Assembly (NCBI GenBank): GCA_030180135.1
Contig: CM058239.1
Coordinates: 73,415,823 to 73,479,822, forward strand
Source of the DNA: Orychophragmus violaceus
Taxonomy: Eukaryota > Streptophyta > Magnoliopsida > Brassicales > Brassicaceae
Length of the DNA stretch: 64,000 nt
Reading direction: 5' to 3'
The notes under the pieces are model-generated. The model was given only the letters and a program-made list of their open reading frames with translations, was not told where the DNA came from and ran no database searches. The number at the start of each line of letters is the position of its first letter. Position 1 is the stretch's first letter. The translations under genes and the position numbers were made by a program. Positions 55,084-64,000 of the stretch are shown one piece after another.

Positions 55084-56804
55084 TAGAGATGTTAATATGG
55101 GTTTTTGTTAAATGGGTTTTTAATGGGTATGTGTTAAATTAAATGCCCATTTAAACCCATTTATCAGATATTTTTAAATGGGTTTAAATGGGGTAACCCA
55201 TTTAAACCCATTTACCAATAGGGTTTTCATTGTAAATAAATGGGTACCCTATTAACCCATTTATATTTTACTACACTATCAAATAATTAATATTTAAATT
55301 AATATGAAATAATAAAAATAGTTTTATTAGTTTCTTTAACTAAAAAATACAAATAATTGGATATAAAGTTAATTTTACGGGAAAATTCGGAATCTATTTC
55401 TGATGAAAAATACGGACATTTTTGGCGGGAAAATGGAAAACGCGGAATCGTATTTTTGGCGCAAAAACGCGAAATCGTATTTTTTGCGGGAAAACGCGGA
55501 ATAGCGTTTTTGGCAGAAAAAACGCGGAATAGCGTTTTGGCGGAAAAACGCGGAATATCATTTATGGCAGAAAAACGCGGAATCACATTTTTGGCAGGAA
55601 AACACGGAATCGCGTTTTTGGCGGGAAAACGCGGAATCGCGTTTTGGGCGGAAAATGCGGAATCGCGTTTTGGGCGGAAAATGCGGAATCGCGTTTTTGG
55701 CGGGAAAACGCGTTTTGGCGGGAAATTGCGGAATCGAGTTTTTGGCGGGAAAACGCGTTTTGGTGAGAAAATGTGGAATCGAGTTTTTGGCGGGAAAACG
55801 CGTTTTGGCGGGAAAATGCGGAATCACGTTTTTGGCGGAAAACGAGATTCCATGTTTTTGGCGGGAAAACCAAATTCCGCGTTTTTTGGCGGGAAAACCC
55901 AATTCTGCGTTTTTGGCGGGAAAACCCAATTCCGCATTTTTGGCGAGAAAATCCAATTCCGCGTTTTTGCGAAAAACCCCAATTTCGTGTTTTTGGCGGG
56001 AAAACCCAATTCCGCGTTTTGGCGGGAAAACCAAATTCCGCATTTTTTTGGCGGGAAAACCCAATTTTGCGTTTTTGGCGGAAAACCCAATTCCGCATTT
56101 TTGGCGAGAAAATCCAATTCCGCGTTTTTGCGAAAAACCCAATTTTGTGTTTTGGCGGGAAAACCCAATTCCGCGTTTTTGGCGGAAAAATCCAATTCTG
56201 TGTTTTTGGCGGGAAAATCCAATTTCAAGTTTTTGGCGGGAAAACCCAATTTCGAGTTTTTGGCGGGGAAACCCAATTCCGTGTTTTTGGCGGGAAAACC
56301 CAATTCTGCGTTTTTGGCGGGAAAACCCAATTTCGTGTTTTTTGGCGGGAAAATGCAATTACGCGTTTTTAGCGGGAAAATGCAATTCCGCGTTTTTGGT
56401 GAAAAAACCCAATTGTTTTTGGCGGGAAAACTCAATTCCGTGTTTTTGGTGAAAATATTAGAATCATGTTTTTAGCGAAAAAATTTGAATCACATTTTTT
56501 CTAAAATACATTTTTTCTGAATATTATTAAATTTACTTATTCATAAAATGTAGTTAATTACACAAAATAAAAAAAATTAGATGTTAATTGTTCATGTTGA
56601 TATATTAATATTAAATTAATTTTTTTATAACTTAAATGGGTTAAATGGGTTTCAATGGGTAAGTGTAAAATTAATGGGTCTAAATGGGTAAACCCTATTA
56701 GACCTTTAAACTAAATGGGTCTTAAGGGGTTTAGGATCTAAATGGGTTTGGGTTCAAATGGGGTGGGTCTAAATGGGGTGGGTTTACCCATATTAACATC
56801 CCTA
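55084..56804. mobile_element. hAT-type element carrying an E2F-site minisatellite
   Basis: 1,721 bp; perfect 8-bp duplication GTCGGAAG (55,076-55,083 and 56,805-56,812). TIRs TAGAGATGTTAATATGGGT and TAGGGATGTTAATATGGGT differ at one base. The subterminal parts are rich in AAATGGGT repeats on both strands, typical of hAT. The interior is a minisatellite of about 1.1 kb. No transposase, hence non-autonomous. Confidence 0.93.
55377..56490. repeat. Minisatellite of roughly 30-bp units with E2F consensus sites
   Basis: About 35 degenerate units. The left part has the form GCGGGAAAACGCGGAATCGC and the right part GCGGGAAAACCCAATTCCGCG. I count about 20 exact TTTGGCGGGAAA; its other strand, TTTCCCGCC, is a perfect plant E2F/DP site (TTTSSCGC). 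Because the unit lacks stops and is near a multiple of three, up to 372 codons are open on both strands; the repetitive peptides are not taken as genes. Confidence 0.9.
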
Positions 56805-56812
56805 GTCGGAAG

Positions 56813-58311
56813 TCAAATTTAACAATTGACATGGGAGAAGGCCGTGAAAGTTCTTGGAATAATGATCCATTGGAATGGATCAGAAAGGCTAATTGGATCG
56901 TGTCAAAATCTTTATGTTAATAAGGTATTGGACAGTTCAAATGTGCTTGATTCCAAGAATGGCTTCATACCAAAGGTCTTGTGGCAATAACAATATTAGC
57001 AAGAAGAAGTGTTATTGAACACTGTCTGAACTTGTATTAATGAGTGTGATTACTATGCTGATGCAATAGAATCCATCATGAATGCCATATTTGCGCTCGT
57101 CTAGATGCAGCTTACGCATAAAACATGACGAGAAAATACCAAAAATGTTCCGGTAATAGTCACTGAACAGTTACCAGAAATATCCCAAGTGTTTGAGAAA
57201 CACTAAGGATAGGTTCGTGGTGAACTAAGGAAATGACGAACCAGTTGAAAGTAGTTAGACGGACAAAGACGATTCCCGGTTCCCAGCTGGTTATGTCTCT
57301 TTGTCTGAATAGCGGTGCTATCTGTTTGAAAGGCTCCAAGCAGTGGACCGTAGAATAGTGCTTTTATCTGAATGGCGGTGTGGTTTGTTGGAATTGTTTC
57401 AAACAAAACACCGCAGTCTCTCCCACAACCTAATCACGAAATTTATTCTGTTGCTGTAGGAATGAGATATCTGAAGAGATAATCTTGATTCTAGTGGGAG
57501 TTATTTTAGTTATGTTGTGATCTTTACATAGACATGCTATGGTAGTGTTTATGTAAGTCAAACTGACATCGGTATTATTTAATTATTGGATAATTAAATA
57601 GTGGTCCCAAAGTATTTTATGTTCATCTTATAGGTCATCAAGTTGAGGACTTGATCATGAAACCCTGTAAGTAAAGATGACATAAATTGAGATTGTCCCT
57701 AGTCAAGGTTGTTAAAATGGGACACTAACAACCGCGGGAGACTAGCATGTGAGGTGACTGTTGGACTAAGTTTCATGGAGTCAATGATATGATTATCACA
57801 GTCAGTCACATAAATATATGTTGATAAACATATGATTGGACATGACCCGCTAATGAGAACTCCACAGGATAGTTATATCAGTGTCATGGGAGGTTCTCAT
57901 TACGACTATAGAGTATAGTCCTTAGACCTGAGTTCATCATGCTTTCTAGCATATGAATTGGTGCGTTTTGACCTTGTCAAACGTCGTTCCGTAACTGGCG
58001 GCTATAACGGCATTGCTTATGCGTATCATGAAGTATGTGTAGAAACAGGGATGTAACAAGATGGGATTTGTCCCTCCTATATAACGGGAGATAAATATCT
58101 CAGGGCCCATCGAAGATTTGATACTGAGAAAATGCATGGCCGTGCTCAAACGAGGTGATTGTCAGTCGTTTGTTATATCAGTATAGATCAGGAGTTCGAT
58201 GAACATGATGTTGGCTATAATAAGGATGACACAGTCTCTTGCCTTATGCCATATCGAGATATAGAGACGAAGGGATTGTAGGAATAGGTGATTCCAGTAC
58301 AAGTGGGAGAT
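56813..58311 (+). pseudogene. Decayed pol region of copia 2, right part
   Basis: Broken RNase H-like traces only (for example near 57,160-57,260, collinear with copia 1 at 31,900-32,100), then 3' untranslated sequence and a polypurine tract (AAGTGGGAGAT) before the LTR at 58,312. Confidence 0.5.
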
Positions 58312-59000
58312 TGTTGGGATTATGTCCTGAAATCACATTGTACTCACTCTGGAGATAGTTGTATTGTCGAGATCGGACAATTCTTATGATACTGGGTAGT
58401 CATAATGTTTTGCTAGAAACCGCTTATGACAAATGAGTTGTAACTCATTTCCAGTATCGTGTGAACCTACAGGGTCACACACCTAAGCAAGTTGGACATA
58501 CTTCGTATGGGATTGATCATTGGCATATGGTCTGGTCGATGTGTATTGGATACACATCGAATATAAGTTTTAAAGAGGTGTGTCGATCGACACCATTGGG
58601 TGCGTCGGTCGACACAAGGCCGAAACCGAGACTGATGTTTCGGTTTATGTCGAGGTCTGTATATAAGTGATTTTATACATTCGACCTAGATAGATGAGCG
58701 CCGCCCAGACAGTGTTTTCTCAGAGAGAAAACACAGAAACCTCTAAAATTCAAATCCCAGGGAGATCCGAGCACCGGTACTAGCTCCCCGGCGGATTCCA
58801 GCTTGTGTGCGCGTGGACTGAAGTAGAGGTGCAGCATCTGAGGCGCTTCAAAGATCTCGTTTATATGACCATTTTCCGCTGCCAATCTCCAGGTAAACAG
58901 AGATCAGATCCTCGATTCAATTAACTAGACCCTAGATCCTAGGCTATCGGGAACCTGACAGCAATTCTGAATATGGTAGAATTGGCTCGAAGTTCCAACA
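58312..59000 (+). repeat. 3' LTR of copia 2
   Basis: 689 bp, 43 bp shorter than the 5' LTR because one palindrome pair is missing. It has a handful of substitutions. Followed by the target duplication CAAGT. Confidence 0.92.
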
Positions 59001-59004
59001 CAAG

Positions 59005-60186
59005 TGCACAGTAAATCAATTGTAGTACTTAGGGATCGAATCCACGAGGACTCTAGGCGACGATAAAATCAAGAACTTAAAGAGATTAAAACTAGGAGAA
59101 AGCAAAAAGCAAATTGTATTTTATTATCTAAAAGCAAGCAGGAAAGTAAATCAGTAGCAGGTTGTTGTTTGAAATCAATAAACTAAAAGCGCTAAGTCTA
59201 GGGCGTTCTCAGGAAATCAGACAAGCAGATAAATCAATCAGTCAGGATCTAATTAAACTCAGTTTTAGAACTCAAAACACAGATATAGAATTAACCAAAT
59301 TCCTTTGCGAGAATTCTCTAAGTCTAAGTGCAGTAATCCAAATTCCTTTGCAATTACTAACAGATTAAACCAGCTTTAATTCCAAGTTTGATATGTTCAC
59401 AATCTAATTAAACCAAATTCCTTTGCGAGTAATTAAATTGCTCAACCTAAATAGTTCAGATTCTAAACCACACTGTTGTGTCGTATTTAGCAACCTAAGA
59501 TCTAGATTCTAATTGACCAGGTTAGAACTAGCATTAAACACAATTTAGTTTGAAGAACATCTATTGATGTGAATCCTTAACTGAATTAATTATATCTAGC
59601 GAGTCATGAAATCCCTATGAGAAACCCTAAACCTAACTATGGAACTACTCAGACATGGATGATGTAAACATAATCAATGAATAAATAGCAATCATAAAAG
59701 AGATTAAAATAACAAAGGGGTTCGAAAACTTCTCCAAAACGAATGTAGTACAGGATCATATCAGCCCCAAAAGCTCTAAAAACTCTCTGCTCTTAATTAT
59801 GATAGCGTATGTAAGCGTAAGTAAAAAATGATCTAAAAACCTAATTAAATAGCTAAAACACGTTTTGGGCTTCTGTGTAAATATCTGGAACTTCTGGGCT
59901 TTTCTGCAATATTGGCATTCTTCATTAAACCGCCGAGTCTGGCCCATTCGCACTGTGCATCGACCGATGCAGGTGTGCAACGATCGACGCAGTCATCAAA
60001 TCTGGACAGTGAGCACAGACTCTCGGGTCAAATCTCTAAAACGCACCAATTAGCTCCATAATCTCCACTTTAGCTCCAAACGTGCGTGTACCTAATAAGA
60101 CCTGCAAAGGACTCTAAAAGAACACCAAAAGACACTAAAACAGACTTATATCATTGCATAAAACCGGTAAAAACCGTGATATATCA
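59005..60186 (-). mobile_element. 3' LTR of an Athila-like element
   Basis: Plus-strand order TGCACAGTAAATCAATTG...GATATATCA, about 1,182 bp, bordered at 60,187 by a purine tract on the minus strand (AAGTGTGGGGGAGT). The motif CCAAATTCCTTTGC occurs three times (59,292; 59,338; 59,406). Palindrome-like GATCGACGC/CATCGACC motifs occur near 59,958-59,990. Upstream of the copia 2 insertion, sequence up to 50,312 is the gypsy gag target, so the Athila element entered family 2 gypsy. Confidence 0.65.
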
Positions 60187-61718
60187 ACTCCCCCACACTT
60201 AGACTTTGCTTGCCCTAAAGCAAAACAGAGAGCTAAAACATGGTGAAGAGGTTTGAAAACTTTCAGAAACTCTTTTTGTCCTATAAGCAACAACACTCAG
60301 ATTCCCCTTAGTAAACCACTGAAAGAATCAATCACAAGACATCAAGACCAACGTATACTTCCCCCACACTTAGCAACTGTCCTAAGTAAAATCCACAATC
60401 ACATTCACGCATTCAAATTCTCCCTACTGACTTCTACAAGTATTTAAGTGCGGTCTCACCTAAGGAGTATCAATAAAAGGCACATGGACTCTTACCTTAT
60501 CAGCTCTAGACCACCATACTATCTTTCTCTAGTCCCTTTCTTCTCTTTTTCCTTCCTTAGCATTCTGATTTTTCCCCATTGGGTATCATTTTATTTTTTT
60601 TATCAGTGCTCTTCCCGTTAAGGGGTGTACTTTGGACACATTCCATGGATGCACAGGATATGATAGTTGTAGCTACCACTCCCAGAGACCACTTCGGAGT
60701 TACTAACTCATCCTCAGTTTATTATCTTTTTTTTTATTTATTTTATGGAAGGGGAGAAAGGAACCAAATAGGACAGGTTTACAGGCTGTGTCAGAACTAA
60801 CAAGGGAATCCGACACAAGGTATACCAAGCCCTTGATCTGTGATGGGGTTTTCTAATAGCCATACATAGATCCTGCAACTTCATCCCAATGGTTACTTAA
60901 GTTCCTGCAAGTGCTATTAATCTTCTCAAAAAATCATTGTTTCTTACTTAAACTGGTTTTGACTCGATAAATCAAATTTTAAAAAGAAACTGACTGACTC
61001 TTAAGAAAACAGAAAGATAGATGTCAGTAGCACCTCCCCCACACTTAAGACACACTGTCCCCAGTAGTGTCAAGCAAAGGGTTGGTAAAAAAGAAAGAAG
61101 ATAAAAAATTAAATGTTAATAGACATGTTGAGTTCTGTCTGATTTTTACCTCTGTCGCTCAGGCATCGATCGTTGCACTAGGTGCATCGACCGTTGCTAG
61201 GCGATTTCGTGTATGGTCGATCGTTGCTCAGGACCGCAACGATCTCTGCAATGCGATTTCTTTCGTGTTGTGACGCACTGCGAATACTCGATCAGTCAGC
61301 AAGTTAGCAGGTTAGTCCGTTGGAAAATTTAAGTTTCCGATCCTGCAAGCTGAAAACACTGAAAACAGAGTAAAATCAAAGCAACTGATGTATCAAATCA
61401 AGCACAACATCCAGAAACAATAGCATCCTAAAAATCAAAAAGAAAAAGTGCAAAGAAAAACAAGAAAAGACAACAGAACCGTAGTCTGAAAGATCACTCT
61501 CACTCGTCATAATCACCCTGCAACGACCATTACAATGAAGCAACAATCGTCACACATCTCCAGACTCGAGTTCTGTATCTAAAACTTAACAAAAACAAAA
61601 CGTTAGTTCCTAAGAAAAACACCAAAAATCAAAAAGAAAAACACTTAAACCTAACAGTGGGTTGCCTCCCACTCAGCGCTTGTTTAAGGTCATTAGCTTG
61701 ACTGGACGAACAAGATTT
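60187..61718 (-). other. Athila internal spacer with three PPT-like tracts
   Basis: Non-coding interior. The purine tract AAGTGTGGGGG appears at about 60,190, 60,361 and 61,036. The minus-strand sequence GCGCTGAGTGGGAGGCAACCC at 61,657-61,677 is a typical Athila/Tat landmark downstream of pol, but RT and integrase are missing. GATCGTTGC/CATCGACCG palindrome motifs lie at 61,163-61,230. Confidence 0.6.
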
Positions 61719-63191
61719 TTAGGCACCAAGAGATCTTGACAGAGACTTTGATTGTCTCTGTGCAAGTCTCCTCATCCAAGGCGTAGAGTAAGCCATATCA
61801 GAATGAATGCGTCCAAGAAAAGAAGGAGTAAACTGCTCCCCAGGATCCAAAATCACTGTATCACTTGGCTGCTTATCATCTCCATCCAAAATGGTGAAGG
61901 TATGCCCATCTATCAGTGGCTTGAGCAGCTTATCCATCTCATAATGCAGCGGCTCATCTCCCAGGTGGAGATCAATCAGACTGTGTCTAACATCTATTAC
62001 TGCTCCTGTCGTAGCTAAGAATGGTCTCCCAAGTATCAGCGCATCATCAGGATCACTGTCATACTTCAGCACTAAGAAGTCTGTTGGAACTAAGTAGTTT
62101 CCAACTCTCACCGGGATGTCCTCAAGGAGTCCTTCTGGAACTCTTATAGACTGATCGGCTAGGACAAGAGAGGTCCTAGTAGGCGAAAAATCCAGCATAC
62201 CCAGCTTTTCTGCCACAGAATATGGCACAAGACTTCCTGCAGCTCCAAGATCACACAGAGAACGCCTAAAACTATCTTCAAAGATAGAACAGTTCAGCAC
62301 AAAGACACCAGGGTCAGGCAGCTTCTTTGGAACCTTGGTTAATAGCACATCACTTATCTGTTGAGGGACCACAATCACCCAATCTTTCAACTCTTCATCC
62401 AAAGGCAGCATCTTATTCAAGTACCTCTGCACACATGGGTGATAAGGTGGATCATCAGATGATGGAATTTCTTCCAACTTTTCACCAATCTCTTCCAGCT
62501 TCTTAAACTCTTCAATCTCTTGCTTAATTACTTCAGACACTGAGGGATATAATCTAATGGATTGTGCATAAATCTCCTGCTGAGTAATCTCAGATACTCC
62601 AGGGAATAAACGATCAAGCTCTAAATCTGCATCAATGCCTTCAGAATCCTGCGAGTCTGTCTGTTCACGACCTGCAACGATCGACGCTAAGGGTGCGTCG
62701 ATCGAAGCATCACTGTTTTCACAGTTTCTACCCGAGAGATTATTCCAAAAATCCGAAAATTCAGCCTCCTCTACCAGCTCAGCTCAAATCCTTCACCTAG
62801 GTGTGATCCATCATCAATGTACACTGACCAGGCCTTAATATGGGTGTCTGATACTCCTTTTCCTTTAACAGAACTAGAAATCTGACTCACCTGAGTATCC
62901 AACTGCTTCACATGAGTGTTCAGAGACTCAAACTTCCCATTGAGATCCTCATAGACAGCATCCAACTTCTTATTGCAGTCCACATCAATCTTGGTCTGAC
63001 TTTCTAACAGCTGTTCCATCATTACCTCCATATTACTCTCATGAGCAGTGGCTACAGGAGGTGCTTTGTAGGAAGATGATCCATAGGTTCTCTGAGTACT
63101 TTGTCCAAAAGGTTTCTGAAAGCCACTAGTCTGTCCAAAGCCAGAGGAGTTCTGATTGCCTGTGAAGACACTCCTCTGTCCTCCATTGAAG
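61719..63191 (-). pseudogene. Athila-type gag-protease remnant
   Basis: Minus strand, read from 63,191 down. A Gly/Gln-rich linker (GFGQTSGFQKPFGQSTQ) and a coiled-coil gag tail (MEVMMEQLLESQTKIDVDCN, YEDLNGKFESLNTHVKQLD) are followed by a frameshift near 62,775. An acidic linker and the retropepsin domain of Athila/Tat elements come next (LCDLGAAGSLVPYSVAEKLG, with the aspartic active site as DLGA, and ALILGRPFLATTGAVIDV). The frame stops at 61,719. RT, RNase H and integrase are absent, so it is non-autonomous. Copia 3 interrupts the gag part at 63,191/63,192. The linker encodes ASIDAPLASIVA from the CGATCGA palindrome motif. Confidence 0.8.
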
Positions 63192-64000
63192 TGTTGGGAA
63201 TGTCCTGAAATCTATTTGTACTTACTCTGAGAGAAAGTCGTGTTGTCGAGATGAGACAATCATATGACACTGGGTAGTCATAATGCTTTGCTAGAAGCCA
63301 CTTATGATCAATGAGTTGAGAACTCATTGCTAGTGTTATATGATCCTACAGGGTCACACACCTAAGCAAACTGGACATTGCATAAGAGGATGATCATTAA
63401 TGTAATGATCGGATGAATGCATATTTGATATGCATTCAATATCGACTTTTCTGGGCGATGTCGATCGATGCACTAATAGTATCGGTCGACCTAGATTGGC
63501 CGTGTCGATCGACACATAGAGTGTGTCGGTCGACACAACTCGCGGATTAGCAGATTAATTCGGTTTAATCATTAGTTAATCCCGGGGCGGTTTAAGTCGA
63601 CATATATAAGATATATGGTCGACCTAAACTCGTTTCTAACCTAATTCACAGCCACCAGAAACTAGAGAGAAACCTCTTGAGAGATCTGATCTCTATAGGC
63701 ACTAGCATCCCTTCTGTTCAGCTTGTGTGCGTGTGGATACCAGTAGAGGCGCAGCATTTGAGGCGCTCTAGATCTCGATTATCTTCAAATAACTTCCGCT
63801 GCTAATCACCAGGTAATCTCCAGATCTGATAGATTCAATTACATGAACCTGTAGATCTTAGGCTCGGAATTCAGACTAGGATTGCCTAATTGGATTAGGA
63901 ATCTGCTAGAAATTCCTACAGTGGTATCAGAGCTTTAGGGTTCCATTGAATCTGTGGCATGTTGATTAGATTAGTTGAATCTGGATCTCTGTATAGTTGA
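63192..64000 (+). mobile_element. Copia element 3, 5' LTR and start of leader
   Basis: The LTR runs from TGTTGGGAATGTCC to AATTCCTACA at 63,920 (729 bp), followed by the primer site TGGTATCAGAGC at 63,922. It is related to the copia 2 LTR (same ends, same palindrome-plus-TATA layout). The candidate left target duplication is TGAAG (63,187-63,191). The interior and the right end lie outside the window. Confidence 0.85.
63458..63612 (+). promoter_or_regulatory. Palindrome pairs and TATA box of copia 3
   Basis: TGTCGATCGA (63,460), TATCGGTCGAC (63,481), GTGTCGATCGACAC (63,503) and GTGTCGGTCGACAC (63,523) precede a TATA box (TATATAAG, 63,603-63,610). The same alternation of ATCGA and GTCGA palindromes occurs in copia 2. 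Confidence 0.6.

Larger units (their letters stand above)
50313..59000 (+). mobile_element. Copia element 2 (non-autonomous), complete with TSD
   Basis: 8,688 bp including a 1,721-bp hAT insertion. Target duplication CAAGT at 50,308-50,312 and 59,001-59,005. The LTRs are 732 bp (50,313-51,044) and 689 bp (58,312-59,000). The primer site TGGTATCAGAGCC is at 51,046. It contains a gag ORF and broken pol traces. It landed exactly at the LTR end of the Athila element. Confidence 0.92.

Noticed and set aside
55357..56475. 372-codon open frame as a protein-coding gene
   Set aside because: It is made of minisatellite units and overlaps equally open frames on the other strand; no domain or start context supports translation.
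55377..56490. CRISPR-like array
   Set aside because: There are no unique spacers of constant length; it is a degenerate minisatellite in a plant transposon.

Overview
The window looks like a TE-dense, probably pericentromeric or heterochromatic stretch of a plant nuclear genome, most likely Brassicaceae. The evidence is plant LTR retrotransposons primed by initiator tRNA-Met, Helitrons ending in CTAG/T after a short GC hairpin, TTA/TAA-flanked Harbinger-type MITEs, and gene fragments that I recognise from Arabidopsis (DHS2, a POLTERGEIST-like PP2C, a SWIB/BAF60b protein, an At4g04775-like GRF zinc-finger protein). I see no intact ordinary host gene, no rRNA and no tRNA gene. The only apparently intact non-gag gene is the GRF zinc-finger gene, and it lies inside a Mutator-like element.

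Layout. (1) 1-17,639: minus-strand Ty3/gypsy elements with about 1.0-kb LTRs and broken gag remnants. They are embedded in a large duplication (about 1,244-7,868 and 10,590-17,639, offset 9,771 bp over most of its length), with a third truncated copy at 7,869-9,279. (2) 17,640-24,800: a LINE 3' end, a small MITE, then a complete 4,168-bp MULE (19,739-23,906) with 185-bp TIRs and a perfect 9-bp target duplication. It carries a mudrA-type transposase with one in-frame stop and a convergent GRF zinc-finger gene. A hAT-type MITE sits in a decayed minisatellite next to it. (3) 25,464-37,260: a probable Helitron carrying fragments of at least three unrelated genes, split by copia element 1 (26,697-33,911; LTRs 636/636 bp, TSD AGATG). 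(4) 37,244-44,025: Helitron junction, LINE remnants, a hAT element, a DHS2 pseudogene and a Harbinger-type MITE. (5) 44,081-46,647: a minus-strand Helitron with a captured POL/PLL phosphatase fragment. (6) 47,219-64,000: a nest. A gypsy gag element (minus) was entered by an Athila-like element (minus). The Athila copy was entered by copia element 2 (50,313-59,000) and copia element 3 (63,192 to beyond the window). Copia 2 was itself entered by a hAT-like element (55,084-56,804) that carries a minisatellite packed with perfect E2F-type binding sites.

How the parts relate. Nearly all retroelements here are non-autonomous. Both copia elements with a visible interior keep a gag ORF but only remnants of pol, yet copia 1 has almost identical LTRs, so these families probably move with enzymes supplied in trans. 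Several unrelated elements share TCGATCGA/TCGGTCGA palindrome pairs. In the copia LTRs these pairs lie just upstream of the TATA box. The most interesting systems are the E2F-site hAT element, the two-gene MULE, the palindrome-pair promoters, the gene-capturing Helitrons, and repeated or LTR-encoded peptides in the gypsy families. All identifications rest on reading the sequence and on recalled families; no search was run.
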